This document shows, one piece after another, positions 12,678 to 24,802 of a DNA stretch of 64,000 bases. The translations under genes and the position numbers were made by a program. The notes beneath the pieces are model-generated. The model was given only the letters and a program-made list of their open reading frames with translations, searched no databases and was not told the DNA's origin. The stretch lies in contig JAGTXK010000051.1 in the NCBI GenBank assembly GCA_019096195.1, forward strand, positions 111,833-175,832, in the 5' to 3' direction. Position 1 is the first letter of the stretch. Each line of letters starts with the position of its first letter. The stretch is from Boletus sp. NGJ. Its lineage: Eukaryota; Basidiomycota; Agaricomycetes; Boletales; Boletaceae.

Positions 12678-14156
12678 ACGGCGTCCTTGACCTCGTTCCA
12701 GTGGTTGGTTAAATAGGACGACCAGCTTCCTGGTCTTTCTCCGATCTGCGGTCACGATTGTGGATTGTAGTAGCGCACTGAGTGAAAGGACCGCTGGTGC
12801 GCATGCGCAACCAATCGTGGCCGGAAACAGCGGAGAAGAGTCGGAGTAGAGCCTTATAACTTACAGTTTCTCGTGGACCCCGTTAAGAATAACGTTACAC
12901 TCTTACCCGAACACCCCTCGACCAGTGTTTTGACAGCGACAATCGCAGATTCTGACAGGTTTGAGTCGGCTAAGAATGTTCCATAGTATGAGCATCGCAA
13001 CAATACTCGCCGAATCAGGGCATTTTGGGTCGGAGTTTGAAAACACCTCATACCTGAATACTGTTTTTGAAGGAGATATAGTGCTTCAAATTTGTGGAAC
13101 CAACAAAAGACAAGTTGGATCAGTCCTTCATTGGTCCTGGCATTGAGTATATACAACACGCACCCATGCTTGGCGAGTCTGGACATAATTTAACGTCCGC
13201 CACGGTCCCAGGGACGTGGGTTGACATTCAAACAGTGCTACACCCCTGACTTCACGTCTGTGACATGCCGCGATGCCGCAGGGTGAATACCACCGCAGCA
13301 TCACAACCACACCGCAAGGAGAGTACCTCGTGCCCATCAACGACTCCAAGTGCGCTCGCCCCGCTACTCCTCAATCCCGGTCGATATGTGGTGACCGGAC
13401 AATCCTGGGAGACGTGTCGACAGGTCTCCAGATTTCTCTATGTTCGCTGCGGAAGGTTTTCCATTTTGCCTTTATCGGAAAACATGAAAAATACGAGATG
13501 AGCCGACCCCATGATACGGTGCAGATCCGTGGGCGTTGTGTAACCCTCCGATGACCGCCTTCCTCACCGACTCCCACGCAAGGCTCGTTCCTAATGTGGC
13601 ACATTGTTAAGGATCGCTGAGCAACCTGAAGCAGTGATGCAAGGATCAAAGGTCAAAGGTGACTAGTCACTGACGGTCGGGACCGAATTCTGACCTCGTA
13701 CGAAGGTCGGTCAAGAGGGCGAACGGATCATTTGGTACCCTAATTAACTGTACATAAAAGCTCTGGCAGAAGATACAAGATGAACCAGACCGTGGCACGA
13801 GAATGCATGCAGTTGACAATACAGCAGCTCCGAAATCAAGACGATGCTGCGTTTGCGAGCGGTTTATTCAATCGCACGGATGTGAACAGATGCAGAACTG
13901 CGAGAACTAGGTAAGCATTTCTCGAAATCACAGTAGCTCAAGGGAAACTCGCGAATTCAGATTGTTGTGGACGTTATGTTCAGGGAGAACGTGGGGATGT
14001 GAGTTTAATTTACTCACCAGTACATAATTGCACAACTGAATCTCGGCATCAAGAGCATCCATTGAACCCCTTTTCATCGCAGCCAATATCCCCCAAGCCA
14101 GCAATACCAGGCTTGATACTACCTCCTATGTCTTGGGAGTTTCTGTCGGAACTACT
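12678..14156. other. Gene-poor stretch upstream of the DUF6533-type gene
   Basis: No recognisable gene. Weak frames exist on both strands. One possible exon at about 13780-13911 on the plus strand begins MNQTVARECMQL and ends at a GTAAGC donor, but the following exon stops at once or needs a 22-nt intron. Near 13280 a short peptide unit PQGEY is encoded twice within 50 nt. I do not assign a gene. Confidence 0.3.
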
Positions 14157-14642
14157 ATGGCACCCACATTGACCGTGCGATTGCATCTGACATCTAGTCA
14201 GTTTGGAAACATCCACAGCTACGAACCCCATCTCCGAGCAGAAGGCACACAAGAAGCACGCTGCAGCTGGTCTCATCCAACCACACAAAAGCGCAAGTTC
14301 TCATTACACTGCAATCCTACCAATACCAAGCTGACACCCTCCAGCGCGTCCGTGTCGGGTCCCGAGTCACCTACCACTGCCGCCACACCACAGAAAATCC
14401 CGCCCGAGATGGACTCATCAGATGACGAGTCTGGTAAGGAGGAGATCACACTTCGCACCACTGTTGATCAGTTTTTGACTGACCATGTTCCCGCATCACA
14501 CAACATAATTACCCCTGCATCCTCTTCATCCATGCCAACCACTTTGAATCATGCCGTCTCCGACTCTGAAAGTCGCAGCCCAACTTTCCAACTCGCCTCC
14601 TCTGACAGCATGTCCGAGTCAGCTCAGCATGTATTCCGTTGA
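14157..14642 (+). CDS. Hypothetical Ser/Thr-rich protein
   Basis: Open frame from the ATG at 14157 (MAPTLTVRLHL) to TGA at 14642. Composition is strongly biased to Ser, Thr and Pro, with an acidic patch EMDSSDDESGKEE, resembling a disordered region of a regulatory protein. It may continue by splicing: the frame shifted by one near 14640 encodes VEGSLFDFINGFDSAWAG before a GTAAAG donor. Not recognised; could be lineage-specific or part of a degenerate gene. Confidence 0.33.
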   Translation: MAPTLTVRLHLTSSQFGNIHSYEPHLRAEGTQEARCSWSHPTTQKRKFSLHCNPTNTKLTPSSASVSGPESPTTAATPQKIPPEMDSSDDESGKEEITLRTTVDQFLTDHVPASHNIITPASSSSMPTTLNHAVSDSESRSPTFQLASSDSMSESAQHVFR

Positions 14643-17144
14643 AGGATCTCTTTTTGACTTCATTAATGGTTTCGACTCAGCCTGGGCAGGTAAAGTGAGA
14701 TCGCTCGCTAACGGATTTTCTTTTATACTAGTAGAGATCACCCTTGGTACTCGAATATTCATTTGTCAATAGCACTTTGTCGAGATGTCTATATCTATAT
14801 CTATTACTACTGTACTACTATATTAATTATTGGATCACCCGACGTTTCCGAATATTCACCGTTGAGGGTGCCAACATTGTGACCATTGACTTGACCCGGT
14901 TATTGATTGACCCTTAGGGCCCTAGGGTCTCAGACCCGTTGAACAGTGGCTTGAATTGATCCGCTAAGGCGCGGTGACTCGCCTGACTCACCTGAGCTGA
15001 CACACCAGATCATGGGCAGTATTCGCGATGCCCTTCTTAGAAGTACAGTAACCTTCACGAGTCACTACGAAACGTCCGCACCGTGCCTTGTTCAAAAAGG
15101 CACACCAACGTGAAGCACATCTCGTCGACGAGATCGCGGGCGATTTGCTACAATTTGCAGAGGAGAATCGGTGCACGCTGAGAGTCAGTCTACAACCATG
15201 TTGAGAGCCGTCAGCTGCGTGACGCGTCGTGGTAAAGTAAGAAACAAACATACAAAAGGAATTGATAAAACCCTCCAGCTACATTAAGAAAGCGCGAGTG
15301 GAGCAAGCCTCGGTTACTGTAAAAGGACACGACACGCGGATCGAATCGAGATGCGATACGGAGTAGAATATCACCATATTCGGTATAGCAAGGCACATGA
15401 TACCCGCGATTGACGACGCTTTGGAACATGGGTTGCCAGTGCAGCGCCGGGGATGATGGGATGGAAAACATACCACAGATTGTCAACGACAAGATGCTAC
15501 CCTCGTCACAACTAGGCCGTCGTGAATGACGTAACGGAGATTGTTTGTAAAGCATGAGGATGATGATGATAGACTTGTGTGACTAAGGTACCTGATGAGA
15601 TCAAGTACGTCTGTCTGTCACGGGATGGATACGGATGACCTCGAGAGAATAAAAATAAGGTTTCTTGAAAGGGGCACAGTTGATGAACTGATCAACAACC
15701 GAGAAAAGAACGACAAGAGCAAATATCGGCGCGTCAACTGTAAGATGTGTCATACCAGGTCGCACGAGGGACAAAAGTGAATATACCTCTAATTACCTCG
15801 AAGACGGTCCCCTGGTAGGCGAGCCACAATCGACACGTGGATAGTTGAAACGGAACATACTCTCCATTCGGCGAACGAACAAGACATCATATCTCAGTCT
15901 GTCTCCGGTGAGCTCGGTGACGATCGGCACAACAAATGGAATTTGCACTCACAGCCGACAGCCATAGGTAGCATAACAACCAAAAGGAAGGACCCATTTG
16001 TACGTCGCAGAGGGGGGGCTGACTCCAATACCACATTCGGAGGATGAGCGGTTGGGATGGGAAACTCGTGTGTTCGGAAACCACACGCACGATTATATCC
16101 AGTGATTTCCTCGTCAGGACATGTGAGCCAATCCCGTACCACTGGAAGGGCAAGCGCTGTACCTGAATGGATAGCGTTGTCAGTAGGTCCACACACGACA
16201 CACCACGTCGAACCTACATGTGTTGAAGCCTGCTGTAATGCGGGACACCCAACGATCGTGCAACTTGAAGCACAATCCACAATCCCATAATCCCAGTGCT
16301 AAGCTTGGCGTAGCGTAAAATATGTTGTCACGCCGGTATGTAGAGGAACTTGAAGCAGCGGAGATCGCAACCTGCATAGATGAGTCATTTTCCAAGGGAA
16401 AGCGAATACGTTGACTCGTAGATAGCTTTCCTAGAATCAGCCGTCTAAACTCTCAGGCCAGTAAATGAACAATCGCCTATACCTGACCTTTACAGGAATG
16501 CAACGTATTTCATCCCTCAACGATGCGCATCGAGAATATTGGCGAGCGCAACTTGGGTCTCCTTCATTCGTCGTGTCCACGACGTGCCGTCTGTCCCTAC
16601 GTGATCGCCAACCAAAGCAATATGCAAGGGGCTGTGCACGGCCTGGGCGTGAACGGAAGAGAGATGATGTCGCGTTTCAGAACGGCTGTGGGCCTGGTAA
16701 TCCGCGCGAGTACCGTCCCTCAATGGGCCAATGACAATGGCGAGCTTTCATTACCGAATCGAGCTCCCTGTCACCCCTGTCGAACCGCTGCTCGACAAGA
16801 CAGAGACCGTGGACTGTACACGATGCGGCCGCACAAGCGCTCTCAGAAGCCACGGCTCGCCATTGACACGTATCCATTTTGTCGCCCGCAGAACTGGATT
16901 ACGCGGGCGTTATGTCGTAGTAGTGCTCAACGCCAGGCGAAGAACGAGACGGTCTGGATATATCAGCGTAGAAAGCCACTTGCGCCACGACCAATGATCG
17001 ATCGAGCACGAGGAATTTCCGAGCATAAGGCGATGGATCATGGCATCGTTTAGACCACTTGTTTTCTATACAATAAACGTTCGATACTCGGTGATACGCA
17101 TATATGCTCGAAAAATGCAAGGATAGCGACGTCGACAATGGGTA
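14643..17144. other. Region with unresolved or decayed reading frames
   Basis: Several fragments look coding without forming a gene. At 15050-15198 (plus) a frame ends HLVDEIAGDLLQFAEENR...LQPC and stop, preceded by an AG acceptor. At 15595-15780 (plus) there is a short basic frame. Around 15900-16395 (minus), hydrophobic segments follow RDWLTCPDEEITGYN and a GTGCGTG donor, faintly like the start of another DUF6533 protein. A 176-codon plus-strand frame at 16523-17053 is Arg-rich with no domain. Near 14909-14929 the arms GACCCT and AGGGTC flank TAGGGCCCTA, a near-palindrome. No firm gene is called. Confidence 0.3.
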
Positions 17145-18021
17145 TCAAGCATCGGAATCGGAATCGCCCGCTAATTGACTGAGCGACGAGCCATTGAAAG
17201 CCCCTGCAAACACGAATCACTACGATGAACAAACTGTCCATTCGATCACTACAAGCACACAAAACACGCACGACCGAGTGAAGGGGGATGTCTTCCGTGG
17301 TATGCAGCAAGGGAAGGTGAAGGTGTCGACGGCGCAGAGCTTGTTGAAGCTCCAAGGGACGCACCGAATGGGGATGGTGTACTAGGCATGGAATACCGCA
17401 ACGTCCGAGAGGGTGTCGATACGGGCGAGTGGACGTACGATGAACTGAAGGAACGTTGCGTTTGCGGGCTCGTCTATCGATGTGACCACGCAAGATGTCA
17501 GCATCCACATCCATACCCACAGCGAAAACGAAGAAGGCATACTCACACCTGGAGACAGGACTGTTCGCCGTTTTTTCTGGCCTTGAGGGGTGAGCAGGCC
17601 TTTGGCGGGTGATGAAGGTAGAGGTGGAAGTGGCGTTCGTGGATATTTGATTGCGACGGCAGCCTGGATGAGGTCGAGTGCAAGCAAGCTTGATAGTGCT
17701 ACCTCTGACAGAAAAGAGAACCACATCAGCGCGACGTTTAACGTCGACGCAACACGTCGGCATACCAGCAGCACAGACTGCCCATAAAACCGTGACACCA
17801 GCCTCTCTGCGTACGACATGGAGGGCTGTCCACAACGACGGGACGGGCAGCAAGTACGTGAGCAAAACGAGGGTCACGAGGCAGAGCGTGGAGTTGCGCA
17901 ATCGTACAAACGCTTCGTTTTTATGGGGTTTTGAAAAATCGGCAAACTGTTTGGCTTTGGATGTAGAAAAGAGCTGGGAAGCTGGGGACATCGTATTGGC
18001 AGCAGCGCTTTTGGTGGCCAT
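17145..18021 (-). CDS. Two-helix membrane protein, candidate Pom34-like nucleoporin
   Basis: The ATG at 18021 starts a four-exon gene of about 224 residues. The N-terminus is soluble (MATKSAAANTMSPASQLF...). Two hydrophobic helices follow: CLVTLVLLTYLLPVPSLWTA and, across an intron, VTVLWAVCAAE joined to VALSSLLALDLIQAAVAI. The rest is a Ser/Pro-rich tail with YPRTPLPPLPSSPAKGLL, LSPGTSPQTQRSF and STPSRTLRYSMPS, ending GDSDSDA and TGA 17145-17147. Two central helices with a long Ser/Pro tail resemble fungal Pom34/NPCC nuclear-pore anchors, but I recognise the layout rather than a diagnostic motif. A 323-codon unspliced frame across the same DNA is an artefact of reading through introns. Confidence 0.55.
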
Positions 18022-18349
18022 CGTGTTGGTTGTTCACTAACATTTAAGGGACCACCACGATTCTTTGTTCAATGTCGCATATTGATCACGTGATCCCGGC
18101 CAACTCATGGGGTGCCTCAACTTTGCTTCTAGCCTCTATTCCCTTCCTTTACCTCCGTACTTGAAACAACAGCAGACTTAAATCTCGATGTGGACTGTAT
18201 CTCAGTCGCAGCCAGGTTAGGGACAGACGAGTTCGTCCCAATGGCGAGGTGTAAGTTATCATACCATGTATCGACACCAATCATACCCCGAGTCACTCAT
18301 CTGCTTCTGCCCTGTCTCATTCGCTCTCAGTATCACACCCCCTCTCGGA

Positions 18350-18830
18350 CGTTTCTCATAGTCTTGTATGACTCGAGGATTTGAACGAGGCGCGACCGGA
18401 TCACCAGATTTACAGAAGTACTTGCAAGGTGATGGTCTCACATATTGGTCTGACAAAACGTGCATGAGGCCATAGCGTTGCCCGAGTCCGCAAGGCTGAC
18501 CGGTTTCGAGAGCAAGCGACGAAGCAAGCTGTCGACGCTAAACTAGTACCAAGGACACTCGCACAGAATCTGACGGCTACGGAAGAGTTGCAGGGCATTG
18601 TCAATACGGTCCTGGATGGGGACATTTGAATCCTCTGCCCGAACAACAATGAAAAAGTGTCATCGCTCCGCCATACGATCGCCTCCCAGATGCTCAAAAC
18701 ATTGTTCCAGGATGAGATCCTTACCTTTATGACCTTCAGTATGTATCTCTGTTGGTCATTATCATGATGCTAATGTTTCCTTCCTTTGGTAGTAAACAGG
18801 TTGCATATCCCTTCACGCGCCGCCCTACAG
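18350..18830 (+). pseudogene. Candidate pseudogene with three in-frame TGA codons
   Basis: One plus-strand frame from about 18350 reads like protein for about 120 codons (ARVRKADRFREQATKQAV, LVPRTLAQNLTATEELQGIV, NNNEKVSSLRHTIASQML), then a GTATGT donor at about 18738 and an exon FINRLHIPSRAALQALCL. It is interrupted three times (near 18368, 18469 and 18606), each time by TGA. Family not recognised. Alternatives are a multi-exon gene whose introns I failed to place, or a coincidental frame. An upstream exon MWTVSQSQPG with a GTTAGG donor near 18190 could be its start. Confidence 0.35.
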
Positions 18831-18867
18831 GCACTGTGTCTTGGTAGCCTACTTGTTGCAGTATGCA

Positions 18868-18892
18868 AATATATATATATTCTCTCTCTCTC
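18868..18892. repeat. Compound (AT)n(CT)n microsatellite
   Basis: An AT run passes directly into a CT run. Simple-sequence repeat between the candidate pseudogene and the F-box gene. Confidence 0.85.
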
Positions 18893-19357
18893 CTCCAAAA
18901 ATCCAATCCCGGGCTTTCCAGCGAAAATTTGAGTCGTACAGGGAGTTGTCAGATTTACGCTAACTGGCTCACACCAAGTTCAGTGACTGTAGAAAACGGA
19001 AGACTTTTGCTAAATCATGGCGTAATTACGTAATGTGGACATCGTGCAAACCTGCCGACTGGTGGGACAGAAGCGAGACCTGTGCCACGAGCAAAGTCTT
19101 CGTTCCAATGGGGATCGTCGTGCTTGGTCTGTTGTGAACGTGTCGTCGCCCACTGGTTCAAGGCAGCCTCTTCAACGCCAAAGAAGAGGATTCAGAAGTT
19201 CAAGCTCAAGCATTCACTTCCGGAATCCACGTCCATGGTGGATGGTGTCGCGCGTGCCGAGGTCATTGGCTACGAGCAAGTAGAGAGGAGCAGCTCAGAA
19301 CTGACTTCCATCTCACTCCAGTAGGTTCTCCTTTGCTTCTTGCCAGAGTTTCACCAG

Positions 19358-20758
19358 ATGAGTTTCCCTTGCAGACACACTGGAACGCAGTCGCCTGGCG
19401 AGCACGCCCCGGTCGTGGACGCCATTTCCCACTGTTCCGAGTCGTCGACGAGCCCAGCGCCCACCGTCACATTGAATGGTTCTGCTGGCCCCATCTCGAC
19501 CCTCCTAGAGGAACTCCTCGTCATGATCTTTGACGATGTGATCACGTCTGAGTCGTCGTCGTGCCAATGCCGACGCAAGCGCGCCGGTTGGTGGCTAAGC
19601 TCTCCAAGGAGTCTCGCGAGCGTTTCGAGAGCGTGGCGAACAGTCGTGTTTGCCTGTCCTATGCTCTGGAGACACGTCCATCTCACTCCAGTACAATCGA
19701 TCCATGCATTGAAAGAACATCTGCACCTTTCGTCACCCTTCCCCATCCACCTCACCGTACACCAGTGGCCATTTCGAAGCCCTACCCCGGCGTCAGGACT
19801 ATTTTCCATCGTCGCACTCACCGCACAACTTCAATCTATCCTGTCTCCGGCGAATGAGGAAGGTACCACCCTCGCCCCGGCGAGCGAGAGGGTTGAATCC
19901 ATCCACATCAATGCCACCGAATCCAGCACGTTCCTGAACTTTGTCCTCCAAACATGGACGGGATGCGGTTCCAAGTTTCCCGTTCTACGCCACATTGCAA
20001 TGAACGGCAACTTGCGTGCGACTTGGTCCAGAGCCTGCTTCTTTGATGGAAGGAATGCCCCAGAATTGCAGCGGCTCGAGCTGCGCAACGTCGTGATCGC
20101 ACACAACGCGCACAGACTCCCTTGGGGCATCGGACTAAACCTGACGACGCTCGTGTGGACCGCACCCGCGCACAAACATGGTTCGCTCGTCGTCTCAGTA
20201 TCGTGTTTCCACCACATCGTGTCGTCCTTTCCCAACCTGACCACGCTCGAGCTTCACGAACACGTCGTGGGGCTTGAGTTTGCGACCTTGGAGAATCTGG
20301 AAGGGAGCGGTGTCACGCCGCTCACGCATATACGTGACCTTCGGATCACTGGCCGGGTATTTCTGAACGCGGTTTCGGCGTATATGTTGTTTTATCTGCT
20401 GCCATCGCTGAGACATGTCGCGATACGAGGAAGAGCGTGTTCCGGTCCGCTTGGGCTGCGCACGGTGACGCTCGCGATGCAAGCGTTGATCTGTCTCCCA
20501 AAATTGTTCGGTTGGTCAACCGTGCTCCCGAGTCTGGAGGACCTCGAGTTGGAATGTGTCGACGGGAGTGCGTGTGCAGAGTGGAAGACATGGTGTATGG
20601 GGGAGCTCGAGCTGTGGAACCAGTGGCGGGAAGCCATGGCGAATACGGGAGGAGAGAGCAATGTCGCGAGGGTGCACATGCACATGGAGATAGACGAGGC
20701 GCCAATGGGTACGGATCCGGATGAGGGGGACTTTGACGTACGAGACGAGAGGACTTGA
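19358..20758 (+). CDS. F-box/leucine-rich-repeat-like protein
   Basis: F-box proteins recruit substrates to SCF ubiquitin ligases through Skp1. The frame is uninterrupted for about 466 codons. I take the ATG at 19358; the open frame extends a few codons upstream without an ATG, and an upstream exon cannot be excluded. After a low-complexity N-terminus, residues about 45-110 resemble an F-box: LLEELLVMIFDDVI, SLASVSRAWRTVVFACPMLW. The remainder holds spaced leucine-rich segments (FPVLRHIAMNG, APELQRLELRNV, FPNLTTLELHEHV, LPSLEDLELECV), consistent with irregular LRRs common in agaricomycete F-box proteins. No intron is needed, unusual among its neighbours. Confidence 0.72.
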   Translation: MSFPCRHTGTQSPGEHAPVVDAISHCSESSTSPAPTVTLNGSAGPISTLLEELLVMIFDDVITSESSSCQCRRKRAGWWLSSPRSLASVSRAWRTVVFACPMLWRHVHLTPVQSIHALKEHLHLSSPFPIHLTVHQWPFRSPTPASGLFSIVALTAQLQSILSPANEEGTTLAPASERVESIHINATESSTFLNFVLQTWTGCGSKFPVLRHIAMNGNLRATWSRACFFDGRNAPELQRLELRNVVIAHNAHRLPWGIGLNLTTLVWTAPAHKHGSLVVSVSCFHHIVSSFPNLTTLELHEHVVGLEFATLENLEGSGVTPLTHIRDLRITGRVFLNAVSAYMLFYLLPSLRHVAIRGRACSGPLGLRTVTLAMQALICLPKLFGWSTVLPSLEDLELECVDGSACAEWKTWCMGELELWNQWREAMANTGGESNVARVHMHMEIDEAPMGTDPDEGDFDVRDERT

Positions 20759-21323
20759 GGTACTGGTTGTATGCAACGGTTTTGGATGTATACCCAATTA
20801 ACACGTAGCTGCATAGATGGTGGTGGTGATCCGATGTGTTCAGATGAAACGCTAGCTTGGATATTTGATTGGATGAGATATTGATATTCCTTCCATCGGA
20901 ACACGTCGTAGAATGGGGCTGCAACGGTTGTAGGTAGGTCTCGTGAATGTGAGACACCCAAATGTAGTCCTTAGATTAGGATCGTAACCAGGTGTACCAT
21001 GGGGATCGACTCGGCTCACGTAGTAAGCATCACCTTCAAGTTGCCTGTGTTCTTTGGACTTGGAAAACCGTCACAGGGGCTATGAATGATATGGATCCTA
21101 CTGAAGATGGAGACGAGTCTCCGACTGCAAGTGATAGTATGACATTGGGACATTCAGACGATTATCGCTCCTCGACTGCTGAGCTTCAAATTCAAACTCC
21201 GTTATCTGCCTGAATGGCTGTTGGACACAGGCCACCGCAGCTCGACTGAGCTGCGACGCTGCATGTAGATTTCGACTGCAACATCCGCTGCGATTTGACG
21301 CTCAAGCTTCGAGAATATCGCCC

Positions 21324-22725
21324 ATGTCAAGCAAGAATCCTTTTCGCAAATTAGCACCGTCAGAGGGGGTGACAGCACCACCACCACCACACTCTCCACC
21401 GCTTCCAGCTATCCCACTGCGTACACCCTCTCCACCACTTCCAGCTCTCCCACAGCGCACAGCGTCTCCAAATTCCCCAGCTCCCACCGGCGGTCGATCC
21501 TCCCAGACTGCAGTTTTGGCCTCCGCAAGTTATGGAAGCTCTCCAGACATCTTAACAACCGCGGAGAACATCGACGACGATCTCCCTCCCCCCTATACAC
21601 CAGCTGCAAACGTTGGTGAGGAAACGGTCGGCCTAGGTCCCCGGCGGCCTTTCCAACAGCCACCTCCGATCCCACCGCCGCCGCACCAGCCCCCACCAGA
21701 CCCACGCCATCATTCGAATTGGCTGCCACCCTCCGCGCAACCACGCTGGCCACCGCCCATGGGCTCACCCTCGAACTCTCTTTTTCGCATGCAACCTGAG
21801 CCACGACTAGGTCTGGCCCCTTGGCAAACCCAACAGCAGTATCGTCAGCGGCAGATCGGAGGGGGGGGTCTGCTCGGTATGCTGTTCGATACCGTCCGAG
21901 AAATTGCGGATTCGGTTTCGGGTGCACATGACGCCAGTAGAGCCAACGCAGGGGCGTACGCTTCCCCGTACTCTAACACAGGTACTGTGTATGCACCGCC
22001 TTCTGTTCCACCTCCTCCGCCTCCGCCTCGCCCAACGTCGGCGCCGCCGCACTCCCCGCCACCTATGGTACCGGATGATGGATCCCCGACGCGGAGACCC
22101 GTACCTGGACATCCATTGTTACGAGATGGCACTCTGCTAATCTACCCCAGGGATTATTTATGTGTTAAATGTGACTTTCTCCACTCTCTCAGGATGATGC
22201 CCACACTCACACACGGCAGGTAAGAACACGGGCTACAAAAACTATGACCCCTCCAATCCATGCCGCAAATGTTGGGAGAAACACGGAAGGCCGTATACCG
22301 GCGCACTTACATACACGTCGTGGTCTCCCTCTAGAAACGATCCCAGAATGCAACGTCCCCTTCCGAACTTTCGACCGCCCCATTTAGCCGGGCCCAGCCC
22401 AGGGTCGTACTCGGGATCTCCCCATGCATCAGAGCCTCGTCACGGCCCGCCGCCGCCGCTTCAACAGCTGCAACACAGTAGGTCTACATCTCAACCACAT
22501 TCTTTGCATTCACCGGGGTCGGGTCCGTCTTATTATGTCGTGGACCCATCGTCTCGGGACGACCCTATACTGCCGGTGCCACACGCGATTCCGGTCTCGC
22601 CTGGGGATCCGAGGTTGGGTGGTCGCCAGTGCATGCGGTGCGGTGGTGCAGGTAAACGGATGGTAATGTTCCTGGACATGATGACATGTGAAGATTGTGG
22701 TGGGACAGGTCGGATTTGGACGTAG
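21324..22725 (+). CDS. Hua1-like protein with paired CxxC zinc clusters
   Basis: The product resembles yeast Hua1, a cytoplasmic protein with a DnaJ-like zinc region linked to actin and endocytosis. The ATG at 21324 begins MSSKNPFRKLAPSEG. Residues to about 270 are very proline-rich (many PPPP runs, possible SH3 ligands), with an internal GGGGLLGMLFDTVREIADSV helix. One intron (22171-22219) restores YLCVKCKNTGYKNYDPS, giving CVKC and CRKC. The C-terminus has CMRCGGAGKRM and CEDCGGTGRIW, completing four CxxC pairs, and ends at TAG 22723-22725. The zinc motifs GNTGYK-like and GGxGR are diagnostic; the proline-rich middle is not conserved. Confidence 0.85.
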
Positions 22726-22884
22726 GATAGGGAGACTAATGCATGGATACTTATTGATCGGCTGGATATCATTTCCATTTGGATGCTCTACTATTGACCT
22801 TGATATATTCCTATTTATCGTATGCTCAGTGAGGAGACACGCGGAGTTGGAAGCTATGAATGTGGCCCCTCTTCATCTTGTACC

Positions 22885-23517
<633 letters not shown>

Positions 23518-23625
23518 AGCGAAGGAGAGGAGGGTGGGGTGAGGGTGGAGACGGTCGGGGGGTTGTTGCCGTTGAGTTTTGGGCCAGGGGATTTGGAGCG
23601 ACCGAGGGTCCCTGCGGACGTTTGA

Positions 23626-24802
23626 GAGGCAAAGGTGATGATGCAAGTGATTTTATGAGTTGTCCTTGTTGGGTTGTAAGTACGTCGAGAACGACTCTGT
23701 ACTTGGCGTAGGACACACGTCTGTCGTAGTGGTTATGAATCAATGTCGAGGTCGCTATTCAGAGCCTCGGTGACACCATTTGCCAGTGGAATCAATGCGA
23801 ATTAGTCGCCACTTGGAACCAAAAGTGGTCGACCCCAATCGATCTAGCTCCTAAGAACAGGGGTCTTGAAGAACTGAACGGATTGCGATGAACCCCTTTT
23901 CATAAAGCCCCAAATAACAAAAACTAGTTTTGCGTCTTCCACCGCTTTATCGACACAGTATGTGGTTCCTCATCGCCCGTATCGTAAGGAGGAGAAGAAA
24001 AGCCAAGAAAGAGGCACAAGATCAGGTTCAGGCAAGTAAACATCGTTACCTTTCGAATGCGACCGCTCGAACATATCGCTTCTAGGCCGCTAACACGAGC
24101 CCAACGCGGAGCAAGCAGAGGACGCGAATGGACAGGCTGAGAAATAGATCAGCTCTCCTGCGAAGTCGACGTTCGGGTTCAAAGTGACGGCTATCTTACT
24201 GTCCTTGGATCTTTCCTCGGGGACGCGGCAAGTTCCATACTCTGGAACCAAGTTTCTTTGCCTGATTCCGTTCGTCTGTTTTTAGCTTACAAACGTTTAC
24301 GTTCCTCTCTGTTTGAATGCCTCGCTTCATGTCCCTTGGTTATAATTTCTGTTCTTTTGGGTTTTGATTGGACAATGGTGGCTCGGAGTGCACGATACTG
24401 GTGGAACGTGTCAAGAGTGCAACGAAACGAAGGATGTCAGTCCGTGATGTACGAGCAAAAATAGAAAAATATACGTTTCAGGTTCGTTCTAGCTAGGCTT
24501 CCGCGAGAGCAACGTTACTAGAGGCAACAGCAGAGGAGCGCAATGATCTCCGAAGTAGCTCGACGCGTTCAACCCCTCCCACATCGCCAGCACAACTTAT
24601 CCTGTCGTACATCCATTCTTCTGTTTGCATTCTCGCTCAATCTGCTGTATTCACAACCTCTGCATGCTTTGCTGAACTTCAACTACTCCGTAGGCACTTC
24701 TGAATCCTCGATCGCCGTTAAAAGTTGATTCAATTGCGCTGTTTTCATTTTCCCTGTCAGCTTTCCACCGACACTTCGCTCTGAGCCCGTCATCGGTACG
24801 GT
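23626..24802. other. Intergenic region with one small basic reading frame
   Basis: About 1.2 kb without a recognised gene. A 41-codon frame at 23960-24085 (plus) starts MWFLIARIVRRRRKAKK, a hydrophobic start followed by a strongly basic stretch; it could be a small gene or a first exon, but nothing supports expression. The rest shows no structure to my reading. Confidence 0.3.

Noticed and set aside
16523-17053. 176-codon plus-strand frame
   Set aside because: Arg/Pro-rich with no motif; comparable frames exist on the other strand and no neighbour or splice signal supports it.
17050-18021. A 323-codon continuous minus-strand frame
   Set aside because: It reads through three introns. Splicing at GT-AG sites gives a different C-terminal frame with coherent Ser/Pro-rich sequence and a shorter protein.
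19340-19358. Start of the F-box protein at 19340
   Set aside because: The codon there is TTG; the first in-frame ATG is at 19358.
20346-20961. Two long minus-strand frames (203 and 189 codons) opposite the F-box gene
   Set aside because: They are antisense to the end of the F-box coding sequence, have His/Ser/Arg-rich composition with no domain, and no splice signals.
21409-21927. 172-codon minus-strand frame
   Set aside because: Antisense of the proline-rich Hua1-like exon; the low-complexity codons leave the opposite strand open by chance.
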